A stretch of 64,000 nt of DNA from Flaveria trinervia. Lineage: Eukaryota; Streptophyta; Magnoliopsida; Asterales; Asteraceae. Shown piece after piece: positions 44,140-56,500 of this stretch. The notes beneath the pieces were generated by a model, which ran no database searches, was not told the origin of the DNA, and worked only from the letters and a program-made list of their open reading frames with translations. The translations under genes and the position numbers were made by a program. The DNA lies in assembly GCA_025506515.1 (NCBI GenBank), contig CM046451.1, positions 69,242,930 to 69,306,929 on the forward strand, given 5' to 3'. How positions within the stretch are numbered: the stretch's first letter is position 1; each line of letters begins with the position of its first letter.

Positions 44140-47100
44140 CCTGGTCCATCAAACTCCAAGCATAGTTCTCAGCCCAAGAGTACTGTCTCAGCATCTGCAA
44201 AGATGTAGGTGGAGAAAGGAAGTGACCAAAGACAGTCTTACTCTCTAGACAAGGCTCTTGTGAAGAAGAAGATGAATTGTGTTATGTGTGACAGCACCAC
44301 TCACACTACAAAGGATTGTCCCTTCAATCCTAAAGGTACTGTCCACATGGCCAAAACAAAGGCTTCAAAGAGTTCCAAGAAGATCCAGGCTTCGGAAGGA
44401 AAACCAGTTTCCTTCAGAAGTCTCAAATCTAAAAAGAAGGGAAGTGGAAAATTCTCTTCGGAAGAACATTTGGTCTCGGAAGAAAGGAGTTCTTCCGAAG
44501 CACTAAAGTCTGCTGCAGTGTTTGCAGAATCTTCGAAGGTTCAGTCATCAAAACTTCTGAAACTCCAAAAGGTTCTAAAGTTTTGAAGGTCACGTCCAAG
44601 ACTCCAAAGGTGGTGTGGACGTCTAAGAAAGACCAAGTGACTGAGATTTCTCCATCAACAACAGCTCAAGATCCTTTAGTACAACCAAAGGATCTATTAC
44701 TGTTAATTACCTTCTGCATGTGAGCCCAAGACAAGCAAGGCTTGGGTTTCCAGATGTAACTAATCATTCTCTTTTGTGCAGGGACAGCTGAAGACAAACA
44801 GAAATGTTTGGATCATAGGACAGTGGTTGCTCCAGGCATATGATTGGTAATAGGTCACTACTCCAGAACTTTGAAAGGATTGATGGAGGACATGTTGCTT
44901 TTGGAGGATATGAAGGTGGTTACATTTCTAGAAGGGACAAGGTCACAAATGGTAAGCTCAGCATTAAAAGGTAAACTTTGTTAAGGAGCTTGGATACAAT
45001 CTTCTAAGTGTATCTCAATTTTGTGATCAGAGTCATAACATGCTCTTTACTGAGCATGAGTGCATTGTTCTTAAGCCTGGTGTGGTCATTCCTCATGAGC
45101 ATATCTTCTTAGAGCCCCAGGAAGGAAACATGTACAAGATGGATTTGCAAGAAACCTCTCCCTTCGGAGAAGTTTCATGCTTTCTATCCAAAGCCAATAG
45201 TGATGAGTCTTTCCTATGGCATAAAAGAATGTGCCATGTAAACTTTAAGAACATGAATAATTGATTAAGCATGATCTGGTAACTGGAATGCCAAAGAAAG
45301 AGTTTACAAGTGATGATCACTGTGTTGCATGCCTGAAAGGGAAGCAACATAAGGTATCTCACAAGCCTAAGGAAATGAACTCCATCACTACACCCCTACA
45401 CTTGTTACATATGGATCTCTTTGGTCCCACCAGTGTAATGAATTTAGGAAGGACCTTATACTGTCTAGTGATCACAAATGATTTTACAAGATTCACTTGG
45501 GTCTTTTTCTTAGAACTAAGGATGAGTCTCCTGAGATTCTGAAGAATTTCATCTTAAAGATTGAGAATCAGTCTGATCACAAGGTCAAAATCATAAGATG
45601 TGATCAAGGAACAGAATTCAAGAATCAAACCCTTGATACATTTTGTGATGATAAGGGTATTGCAAGACAATTTAGTGCTCCCAGGACTCCTCAGCAAAAT
45701 GGTGTTGCTGAGAGGAGAACAGGACACTAATTGAAGTTCAAGAACCATGCTGTCTGACTCTAAACTGCCTATCACCTTCTGGGCAGAGGCAGTCAACACT
45801 GCCTGCTATGTGCAGAACAGAGTTTTAGTAGTTAAGACTCATGGGAGACCTTATGAACTTTGGCACAAGAGAAAACCTTTTCATTGGTTTTTAGGTCATT
45901 TGGATGTCCTTGCACCATCTTGAATACCAAGATCAAATTGCCAAGTTTGCTGAGAAATCAGATGATGGGCACTTTATTGTATCTTCCTAAGCTAAGGCTT
46001 ATAGAGTGTACAATCTCAGAACTAAAGTAGTTGAGGAGTCAGCCAATGTGACCTTCAATGAATACACACCATGTGTTGCTGGTTCTGGTCTAGATTGGCT
46101 ATTTGATCTTGATTTGGTTACCAACTTTTAATAAATCTTGTGAGAATGTTTCAGGATCTGCAGAAAATTTAAATACAGGTGATCCTGACCCAAGATTTGA
46201 GCTAGGAAGACCTTTAAGTCATACATCTTAGCTCCAGTTGGAACTACTTCTGCAAATGAGGTTTCTATCAGCACAATAATGACAAATTCAGCTGATACAT
46301 CTGGCAAATTCCAACTCAGAGGCTCTGCAACCAGATAAGAACACCTCAACTGTGGAAGGCAACAATGGTGATGGTGACAGTGACCAAAGATTTCTTGATG
46401 CCACTAATCACACCATAGATGAGAACATCAATGATGTCACACACTACTTGGATCAAGTTTCACTTGAAAAGTGTGCTGATGTGGTGGGAGAAACATCTAT
46501 GCCAGATCTAAATTTTCTAATATAGATCTTCTCAACAACTTGCTGTGATTCCTCAGCTTAGGATCCACAAGTCTCATCCTACCACAACATCATTGGAGAT
46601 GTTGTCTCCAGGGTAAAGACAAGAGGACAAACCCATGAAGCAAATGTTTGTCTTCACTCTTGTTTTCTATCCTAGATAGAGCCAAAGAAATTTAAGGAAG
46701 CTCTAAAGGATGGAAGTTGGGTTGAAGCCATGCAACAAGAGCTGCTTCAATTCAAAAGATAGAAAGTTTGGAACCTTTGTTCTCTTCCTTTTAGGAAGAC
46801 TACCATAGGAACCAAATGGGTGTTTAGGAATAAGAAAGATGATAGAGGCATCATCATCAAGAACAAAGCTAGACTGGTTGTTCAAGGATACACACAAGAA
46901 GAAGGGATTAACTACACTGATGTCTTTGCTCCAGTGGCAAGATTAGAAGCTGTTAGGATATTCCTGGCATTTGCTGCATCCAAGAACTTCAAGGTCTTTC
47001 AACTTGATGTGAAATGTGCCTTTTTATATGGAGTGATAGATGAAGAGGTTTATGTCAAACAGCCACCTGGTTTTGTAGATCCTGATCATCCTGATTATGT

Positions 47101-48183
47101 CTGCAAGCTTGAAAAAGCTTTCTATGGGCTGCATCAGGCACCCAGAAGTGGTATGAGACACTGTCTGAGTATCTTGTAAACATGGATACAGGAGAGGTAC
47201 TATAGATGGAACTCTCTTCATCAAAGGACAAGGAAAAGACATATTGCTAGTTCAAGAATATGTGGATGACATCATCTTTGGTTCAACTAATCCAAGCTCT
47301 GCAAAGACCTTGAGAACTGATGAAAAATAGATTTGAAATGAGTGCCATGGGGGAACTCAATTTCTTTCTGGGAATTCAAGTGAAGCAAGTTGAAGATGGC
47401 ATCTTCATAAGTCAGTCAAAGTATGTTCAAGACATACTCAAAAGGTTCAATATGACTGACTGTAAGATTGCTAAGACACCCATAGCCAGAAACCGCTCCC
47501 TTGGTCCTGATCTTGAGGGGGAGTGTGTAGATGAACACTTATACAGGGCTATGATTGGGTCTCTTATGTATCTTACTGCTAGCAGCCTGATATCATGTTT
47601 GCTATATGCATCTGTGCAAGATATCAAGCCAACCCTAAGATGTCTCATCTTATCACTGTCAAAAGGATTCTAAGATACCTAAAAGGTGCATCAACACTTG
47701 GTCTATGGTTTCCCAAGAACTCTGACTTCAATCTGTATGCTTATACAGATAGTGATTATGGTGGTTGTAATATCTGGGGGATGTCATTTTTTTGGTGGAA
47801 GGGTTGTCTCATGGCAATGCAAGAAACAATCCTGTGTCTCTGCATCAACTGCTGAAGCTGAATACATTGCTGCCGCTAGCTGCTGTGCTCAAGTGCTTTG
47901 GATTCAGAATCAAATGCTAGACTATGGGTTAAATTTTAAGGAGACTCCAATCCATATAGACAACAACAGTGCTATCTCAATTACAGAGAACCCTGTGCAA
48001 CACTCAAGGACAAAGCACATCAATATCAGGTATCATCTAATAAGAGATAATTATGAAAAGAGATTAATTAAACTAGTCAAGGTTCACACAGATGAACAAT
48101 ATGCTGATTTGTTTACAAAAGCTTTTGATGAAAAAAGATTTAAATATCTAATATCAACTATTGGGATGATTAACCTTGAGTAA
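44140..48183 (+). pseudogene. Family A pol: protease, integrase, RT, RNase H (interrupted)
   Basis: A second CCHC knuckle CVMCDSTTHTTKDC is at about 44278-44319. A Ser/Glu linker follows in which CTTCGGAAG-type motifs are coding. The protease motif DSGCSRHM lies near 44819-44842, out of frame with what precedes it. Integrase shows LWHKRMCHVNF near 45220, CVACLKGKQHK near 45322, the LLHMDLFGP core near 45402 and TPQQNGVAERR near 45687. RT shows GTKWVFRNKK near 46810, FQLDVKCAFLYG near 46997 and YVDDII near 47260. RNase H shows STAEAEYIAAASCCAQVLWI near 47845, KTKHINIRYH near 48012 and LFTKAFDEKRFKYL, ending at TAA 48181-48183. Frame shifts occur near 44600, 44815, 45265, 45500, 45725, 47150 and 47300, so no active polyprotein can be made. 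Confidence 0.93.
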
Positions 48184-48856
48184 ATTTTTCTTAAAACTAA
48201 TTCTTATTATTTCTTAAAAAATTGTGTGTTCTAAGTTGTCTAGTCCATCATCTTCATAAGCTCATGTTTCTCTTGGATTAAAAAAAACTCTTTCTATGAA
48301 GACTTTCCTCAGATTAATTGATGATCTTATACTTCGGAAGTTATGCATTTTAACTTCGGAAGAAAATCATACCTTCAAAATATTTAACTGTCTAAGAAAT
48401 TTACCTTCGGAAGAGATTTCAATTTTATCTTCCGAAGCTTAAATAGTTATCTTAGACACTTACTTATTTTCAAGGACCTTTTCCTTCCGAAGCAAAAATT
48501 AACTCTCGGAAGCTTTATTGATCTCTATACAAAGCATTCAAGTCTTAATTTTTTTCGAAGCAAAATCATCAAATACTCTCAGGAAACTCTTCCGAAGTCA
48601 TTTTAGCTTCGGAAGCTTTTTGACTTCCAAGAAAACTACTTTTTCAGCAAAAAGTAAACTACTTTTTCAGAGGTGGGACCGACATCCAGATTTCAAAGTT
48701 TATCCTCTTTCATTAAACTTTATCTGAAATCCCTCTCTCATATAAACCCAACGGCTTTCCCTCTTCTATCATCTGCTCTTCCTCCAAACCTAAAAACCCA
48801 AATTTCTCTCTGAAATTTCTTTCTGTCTTTTTCCTTCATCTCTAAGCTACCTCACA
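48184..48856 (+). promoter_or_regulatory. Family A pol-aORF spacer: palindromic motifs, TATA-like box, leader
   Basis: A 673-bp non-coding gap. CTTCGGAAG/CTTCCGAAG motifs occur around 48335, 48355, 48405, 48428, 48485, 48508, 48590 and 48610. TATAAA at 48741-48746 is followed by a CT-rich leader-like stretch (TCTTTCTGTCTTTTTCCTTCATC) and ATG at 48857. The order suggests a separate internal promoter for the aORF; this is inference. Confidence 0.5.
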
Positions 48857-51800
48857 ATGGCTAACCTTGCTCATAGAAATGATCCCAACTTTACCATGCA
48901 GCTACACAGACAACACAATCAAGTTGCTCTGTTATGCTCTGAGAAAGATCCTCATTTATCAGAGGTTTGTCGTTTCTTGTCTCTATCGAACTACTTCACC
49001 TCCTTGACCATTGATCCTCCACTCTATGAGGATCAATTGCTTGAATTCTGGAAGACCTGCCAAGGGGTCATTATGGACGGGAGAAGGCACTGTCTGCCAC
49101 AGTGCAGGGGAGAACAATCTTCATCACTCCGGCCATCATCAACTGACATCTTCAACTAGATAATGAAGAAGGTGTGGTGTTCTTCCCAAGGAAGCTGTAA
49201 ATCATTCCTTTGCACAGATGGGGTATGAGGGAGATTTTTCTGTAAAGACTTTCAGGAAAGGGAAGGTCTCATCCAAATGGAGATTCCTGCTCCATGTGGT
49301 CATTCACAGCTTATCAAACAAGCATGGTGGATGGGACCAGATTCCTGAAGATCTCTCCTTTATAGTCCATGGAATGGTTCAAGGGGTCAAATTCAGGTAC
49401 TCTCAGTTTGTTTATACAAATTTTCTTGCTAATTTAGACTCCTTAGAATATTACATGTTTCCTAGATATGTCCAGTACATTCTTAACTGTGAACTGGGCT
49501 CACAGTTAAGGGAATCAGGTAACATTCTTAAATTGGGACAATGAAGCCCGACATCTTTAAAACATTGAGAAAGTCCACTGTTGGATTCTCTGGGGTAGAA
49601 ACAACCCTAGTCCCAAAATGTTAGAGCTCATTGCTCACGGTGACAACCTAGTAGCACAAGCTAGTGTTGAACCCACACCTGCTAGTTTCCAACCACCACC
49701 ATAGCCTCAAATCTCCATCACCTACCAAAGAAAATCCAACGAACCCCTGCTCAGACTATTCAGTCTGTGGAGGCCCCCATATACTCACCCATTCAGGAAG
49801 AAGTGGATACTGGAGCTCCCACTTCTCCTGAGGAGCAGACCACTCCCATCTTTTCTAAAATCAATGCTGAGGTTCCTCATGCTCAGCCTGATGAGCTCAT
49901 TAGCCCTACTACTTTAAGCCATCACTCTGAGTCTCAACACTTAAGTGATCAACCTTCAGGGGACAGTTACCATCCCCAGCCTATAGATCTCAACCAACCA
50001 ATTCCCAACCTTGAATTCTATACTGATGAAGATCTAGGTTTCAGTGAGTATAATGAGTCTATCTTCTTTTCCCTACTCAAAGAGAGATGAATACTCCTGA
50101 GTCTCCTACATCTATCCCATATCAGTCACCTACAACTGAGGTGGACACTCCTGAACTTGTTCAGGATGTCCATATGGAAGAGGCTCTCACTTCTGCAAGT
50201 GATTACATCATTCAGACCTCAGCCATGGCAACTCAGCCTATTGACATCTCAACTGAGACTGCCAGTAAGCAGAGGAAATCCAGTGGCCAAGAACTTAGAA
50301 CTGGTCATGAGAGAAAGGACTCTAGTCCAATCTTCTCCACCCCCAGTATTCTTCTGATGAAGATGAGGGGATCTGAGACTAAACGTGCAACAACTATCCA
50401 AAACATGCACCTATTTAGTCTCAAAGGTCAGTCACCTTGAATCTCAGGTGACTACCTTACAATAGGCTCAATGATCAGCAACTTGAGATTTCATATCTTA
50501 AGGAAAAACTAGCTGGGAGACCCTTAAGGAGAGCTCAACCAGGAACATAAGAACCTGTGGATGTGATTGATCTATCCTCCAGCTCACCTATGCAAATGGG
50601 TGATGCTACCAAAAAGGGGGAGAAAGTCCTTACAGCCACAGAACCTAGGAGTTCCTCTGAGAGAATGGACATTGAGGACTCACCATACTTATTTGCAACT
50701 ATGCATTCTCAGCAACCTCCTCTAGTTCACACTAATGTGGACTACACAGACTTCTTCATACAGAGTCTGTTTGAGGATGGGATACCAAGAGCCATGTCAC
50801 CTTCATCATCCTTCAATCATATCATTGGATGGAGGTATGAGAAAAACTGGAAGGCTCTCATCATCATAAGAGTTCAAGGACAGCAAGAAGTTTTTAATTT
50901 TCAGACCTTGAACTACTATGAAGGTCTGGATCTAGTCAACTTGTCACTTGTCAACTCAAGCCAATAAAGACAAGCTGATTGACTGGCTAGAAGAATCCAA
51001 GACATGATCATTGCAGAGTTCAGCCTAAGAAGGAGACTAAGGCAATCAGGCAATGTCATCAGTCAACTGGATGTTGAGGCAGACCCTAAGATTAGCTTCA
51101 TAGGGTAAACCTTGACGAAGGCCCAGTGACAGAACCTGAGAGCCCTGTCTCATCATCTCCAACTGCTACAGAGATCCATATTCCTTCTGAGACACCTGCT
51201 GGTGAAGGTGCTTCTCAACCTCTCTCTGGCCTGAGCTCAGATGCTACAATGAGCAATGAAGGCCAAAGCTCTCTCCACCCTGAGTCATAAAGGTCTGTGA
51301 GTGACAAAGGGAAATGAAAAATGACATCTGAGGAGATTGAGGAGGAGAGAGAGAGAGGAAAATGAGGCTAAGGGGAGAAGGTTCCTCTAATGAGTCTCCA
51401 AGACTCATAGAGTCTGCAATCAGGGCTGCCCCCAAACCAGATACTTAGAATGATGAGTTAAGGGCAGTCAAGATCAACTATCTGCAGACTAGGAACTATG
51501 ACATAGATAATATCATTTCTCTTCCCTTGGATGAATTGAATGAGCTGGTTGATCTGGAAAGGTCAAAAGAGAAGAAGGAGGCAGAACATGCAGAACTCCT
51601 AGTACAGATCAAAGAAGAAAGAAAAAGAAAAAGACTGTACAGAGGTATGCCTACCCTCTCACCAGTTCAAGAAAGCCCTGAACAAGAGGATGTGGTTCAA
51701 CAAGAACCTCAGGTAGATAAGGAAGAAGACAGAATCAAGATGATTAACTACCTGAGTGTCACAGGTCTCTATCAGGCAGATGCACTCCTTCCTTACCTTA

Positions 51801-52672
51801 TGACTATGTTGAGTTTGAGTATTTAAAACAACTTGAGCTTGAGTTAGTCAAGGAAAGAAAGACAACAAAGAGGAAGATGAGGGAAGAAGCTGCAAAGTCA
51901 AGAGCCATCATCCAAAAGAGCATGAAGAAGTCTGCTGATAGGCAGAGGATGATGAGCTTCTTGAAGCTGTATGGATTATCCGGAAGGAGACTTGGACCCA
52001 TGTCTCTATCCACTATGGATGAGCATATCAGGGTAATAAAGCAGAACATCAAGAGTGGAGTGCTCACTGACTTACACTCCACTCCAAGTCAGGCCCCATC
52101 TGAAGTGGAGGTTAAGGTTGAACAAAAAGACACAACACAACCCGGACCTCTTGCTAATGCTCAGCAAGCTTCATCTTCTGATCCACAGCAGGGTCAACCT
52201 CCCTCTCCTTCTGAGCCTGAGAGAGAGAGGAAGTCCCAACTGAGAGAGACAGTAAAGATCAATCTGGTGCTTCAGGCCAGTCTTCTCAGTTAAAATTTGG
52301 AAAGAGAAAGAAGAGGATGGCTTCTAACCCAAAGTCTAAGAAGAAGAAGAAGTCTGCATCCTCTTCTGAACCTCAGTATGAATCAGAACAACCTGAGGAT
52401 GTGCAGCCAGAGGATGCTCAACCAACTCCAACTTTAGTAGCTCCTCTAGCATCAGGAAGACCCATCTTGTCTTGGACATACACCCCAAATCCAGAAAGGT
52501 GGCATGTTATTAGAGATCAGGCATTGAAGACATTTATACATGGCAAGATATGTTTTAGTTGCCTCTGCATGATTTCTTTGACATGAGAAGACACTTTGAT
52601 AGCCTGAAGGATCCTGATCATCTTATGAAGAAAGGAATGGTGATCATCCTAATGAGGACTGTTAATATCTAA
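48857..52672 (+). pseudogene. Family A extra ORF (aORF) in env-like position, interrupted
   Basis: ATG at 48857 opens MANLAHRNDPNFTMQ. The N-terminal domain (48857-49544) has YFTSLTIDPPLYEDQL, FWKTC, WRFLLHVVIHSLSNKHGGWD and FRYSQFVYTNFLAN. Then come a Pro/Ser/Glu-rich linker (49767-50440), the block HIIGWRYEK to FNFQTLNYYEGLDL (50820-50930), RRRLRQSGNVI (about 51030), a charged helix (51527-51760), the motif YGLSGRRLGPMSLSTMDEHI (about 51970-52030), a Lys-rich NLS-like KSKKKKKSASS (52330) and the C-terminal RPILSWTYTPNPERWHVI (52458). No signal peptide or transmembrane segment is evident, so it does not look like a membrane envelope protein. Several stops and shifts interrupt it. Function unknown. 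Confidence 0.8.
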
Positions 52673-52700
52673 AGTTTTCTAAGTGTTTTGGTAGCATCAG

Positions 52701-52713
52701 CCTAGGGGGAGTT
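52701..52713 (+). other. Polypurine tract of the complete family A element
   Basis: CCTAGGGGGAGTT immediately before the 3' LTR. Confidence 0.85.
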
Positions 52714-53504
52714 TGTAGAGATTAATGAAGAGGCTGATGCAACCTAAACATCTTTAGTCTCTCTTGCATGCTGCACAAGTGCATGGAAGTGGAATGCTTC
52801 GAAAGTTTCACATGTGCAACAGTAATACTCTAAGTGTGAAATCTTCTGAAGCCAAGACCAACATCTTCCGAAGCCAAAGATGAAGTCTTCCGAAGCCTCA
52901 GAGACAAAGTCTTCCGAAGCTTCAAGTTCATGAAGACAGATTTCTTTCAAAGACTTTTAAGATATGCTTTATTGATGTATTGTTCATAAAGCTGGACACC
53001 TTTCTGCTGCAACTCTGCAAGTCACCAACTAACATGGTTTGGTGAAAAAGTCCATGCTTTTGGTAACGTACATTGAGGTCTTGAGTCTGTAACTATCTAC
53101 TTTATGTACTTTATCCTTTTTGTAATAGATAAGGATGTGAGCTATGGCATGTCATAGTCACTAGTCAAAAGGCAATCTGCCTTTTGACTTTACAATTGAT
53201 TTTGTGTGTGTCTAGTCAATTGTATCCAGTTGGCTTTCAAAGTATAGGCGGCTGTAGGATGTATAAGTATCTCATGTTCTTGTATCTTTCACATATGGTT
53301 TGTAACACTTGTAATAGAACATAGAGAAAGCAATATACTGCATTCTTGAAAACCATATACTTGTGTTCTTTGTGTTCTGTCTCTTACATTACTTGTGTTC
53401 TTAGTGTCTTATCTTGGTTAATCCAGTTTACTATTTGATTAAAGCTTGGTTAATCTCCTCTTTGTGTTGTTGTGTTGTAACTCACACCCTTCAACGATCC
53501 TGCA
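52714..53504 (+). repeat. 3' LTR of the complete family A element (791 bp)
   Basis: TGTAGAGATTAATG...CGATCCTGCA followed by the GACCT duplication. CTTC(C/T)GAAG motifs begin at 52843, 52865, 52887 and 52911 (22, 22, 24 bp). Confidence 0.95.
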
Positions 53505-56500
53505 GACCTATTGACAGGATCTGATGAAGAGTTCATGTCTCTTCATGGCAATGAAGTTGATCCACAACACCCATCAAAGGATCAACTGAGCCAAGGAGAC
53601 CCCTGATCTGTAGCCCCCATCAGCATATCCAAACTAAGGTAAGTCTCACTGAAGTGGAGGGGACTTATGTAGATTCAGCTACCACTACCGCAGGTGCCTC
53701 AATGAGCCCTCAGGATAGTGGTAACATTGTTGAGACTCAATCTACAAAAACCAAGCATTCTGATGACTCTGAAAGAGATATCATTATGCATGGGAAACAG
53801 GGTGCCAAGAAACCACTTCTGGTGGTGAGGATGAACATACAAGGTATGTTACCTCATCTCCCTATGATTTTTCTTATGAAGATGAGGGAATACTGAAACT
53901 CACCATTCAAGACCTGCCCACTAAAGTCTCAAACCTTGAATTCAGGGTTAGGACCTTAGAAATTAGGTCTGCCACTCAAAACTTGAGATTGACAATCTCA
54001 GGGCTAAACTAGCTGAGAAACAGATTGAGAGGTCTGTTAGGCATGTATTAGTGTTGATACATATGTACCTAGTTTACGATCTTAATATAATATGTCTTTC
54101 ATGTCCTAAATGTAATGAAACAAATGAGTTGAGTGAAACATAATATGTGGTTGTTGATCTTAATGTTTAATGTTTCAGTGTATGTTTCAATGTTTATTAT
54201 TTATTAACGCATATTGAACCAACTATATAGGTTTGAGGTGGTTTGAATAGATCTTAGTCAAGTAATGATTAAGAAACATATTCAAACTTAGTCGTATGAA
54301 GTTTTCATGCGAATGGACCATGCTAATGGTTCATACGCATGAATACTTCATGCTAATGGACCAGTCGCACGACTAAACCAGGAGAATGGATCAGTCGTGC
54401 GACTGAGTCATCCGTATGACTCAGTCGCACGACTGAACCTTCAGTCGTGTGATTGACTCGGTCGCATGCTTTAGTCGCATGACTGAATCATGCTAATGGT
54501 CCAGTCGTACGATTGACTAACCCTAACCTATAAATACCACTTAATTTGTGGAAAAATGTAACACTTTCAATATTTCGACTCCTACTCGTACCCTAGCCGT
54601 CCAGAGACCCAAGAACACCTGTTCCAAGTTCATAGATCACTACAAATCGTCCTACTATCATTCTTGATGTTTAGTTACATTCTTGTATTGATTTTACATG
54701 CGTTCTCACTCATTGGATCGTCAATCAAATAGGATTCTGCACTATTTGAGTTGGTATACACGTAAATCAGTTAGTACTCCGTCCGTACACAGTCCCTAAC
54801 AATTAGTTCTGGTCTCCCTGACTTCTTCCTCTAGCTCATCTAGCTCTCAAGAAAATGCTACTAAAAAGGGGGAAAATGTTCAAAGACAATCACCCATGGT
54901 GTCTAAAAGCTCAATTGTCTTAAAGCTCTCTTCAAGATATCCCTCTCAGCACTCAAATGTATTCCCTGAGCCTACTCCAATTACCCTATAAGTGGATCCT
55001 AGGATGCTATAATATCTAAACAAGTTTATTACCTTATTTCTCATGAGATCTTTAATGTGGCAGCCAGGACAAGATATTTATGTGGCCTACTTTGGAGCTA
55101 AAGAGCTTCAAAAGTTGAATACACCCTCTACCACTTTCGAGGAAGTTGGTCAACCTAAGGTCTATGTGGAACCTGAGATCAATTTCGAAGGGGAAATGGA
55201 AACTGATGGCCGAGCAACCAAAATAGTTGGGACAGAGAGTGTATTACCATAGACTTCTGAAGTAGAAGTCAAAGCTACGGAAGAACAATTTCAATCTTCT
55301 GAAGTTGAGATGGAAGCTGCGGAAGGGTTCTTCTCCTTGTCCGATGATCTTATCATCACAGATGTAATCCTGGAGCTAGCATCTGAGGTGAACAATGAGG
55401 ACTTTCTCAAGATACCTATTACTCAATCATTATCATCATCTCATGCTCCAACAACCACTTAATAGCCTGAATCCTCTTCTCAAGAACCTCGAAGGTCTAA
55501 GGCTTCCGAACATGTCAAAGGAAAAAGGAAGATGACTAAGTAAGAACTTCTAGAGGAAGAAAGGTTGGAGAAATTGAAACGAAAGGGAAGAATTACCTCT
55601 GGGAAATTACTAGCTGCCAGTAGCAAAGCAGCTGTAGCCAACCAGGAGGCAGTTAATAACAAGAAAAGAGTGGAAGTAATAGACATACTTGTCAAGTTAG
55701 GAACTGCAAATGAAGAAGTAATCCTCTTACCATTAGAGGAGCTTATTGAATTAGAAAAGGCAACCCTACTACTAAAAGAGCAAGATGAAACAACAAGGTT
55801 GGCCTTGGAAGAAGAAAACCTAAGGGAAAAGGAGGAAGCCAATCAAAGGCTAAGGAGTGAGAGAATAGCCTTTCTAAACTCAAGAGGATTCTCTCTTGAG
55901 GAAGTTGCTCCACATAACAATGACACGATCTTGTGGCTGGTAAACAAAGAATAGGATCAAATGGAGAAGGAAAGAAAGAAGGCTTCCAGGGAGAGGATGA
56001 AGGAGAGAAAGAAGAAGGAAGATGATGTTGAGCTTGCAGGCCTGAAGAAGTCTAGGGACAAAGTGTGGATGAAAGACTATCTCAGGGCCCATGGCTTCTC
56101 AGGTAGGCAGGTTGGACCCATGTCCATAAAGACCCTGCAACGTATTGTTAGTGAGATCAAAGTTGACATACACTCAGGAAGAAGGAAAGAGATGTACGGG
56201 AGAGTACAGGGGATGAATTTCACACCTTCTTCACTACCATAACCTCAACCCGAACCTATCCCCTTCCCTTTCCCTATTAAAACTGAACCAACCTCTGAGC
56301 CTTACACCCCTGAACCCACATTATCAACCTTTCCCACTTTCTCACCTACTCAATCCAAACAACCACCAAAACTACCCATTATCAAACCTAAAACCTTACC
56401 AAGAACATAATCCTCATCAACCAAGCAACCACCCGAGTCATCCTCTCATCCACCCAAATCTCTTTCCTTTGAAGAATTTAAATAGATCAAGAGGAAGCTC

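Larger units (their letters stand above)
41170..53504 (+). mobile_element. Complete Copia element, family A (Sirevirus-like)
   Basis: A 12,335-bp element flanked by GACCT at 41165-41169 and 53505-53509. It has LTRs of 793 and 791 bp with TG...CA ends, an initiator-Met-type PBS, gag, pol in Copia order (protease, integrase, RT, RNase H), a long extra ORF region and a polypurine tract. The large size, the extra ORF downstream of pol and the repeated palindromes in U3 fit the Sirevirus lineage. The very similar LTRs suggest it is younger than its host element A2. Gag is largely open; pol and aORF are interrupted. Confidence 0.95.

Noticed and set aside
48857..52672. Retroviral-type envelope gene downstream of Copia pol
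   Set aside because: The position is env-like, but no signal peptide, transmembrane helix or cleavage site is visible. The protein is charged and coiled-coil-rich instead.
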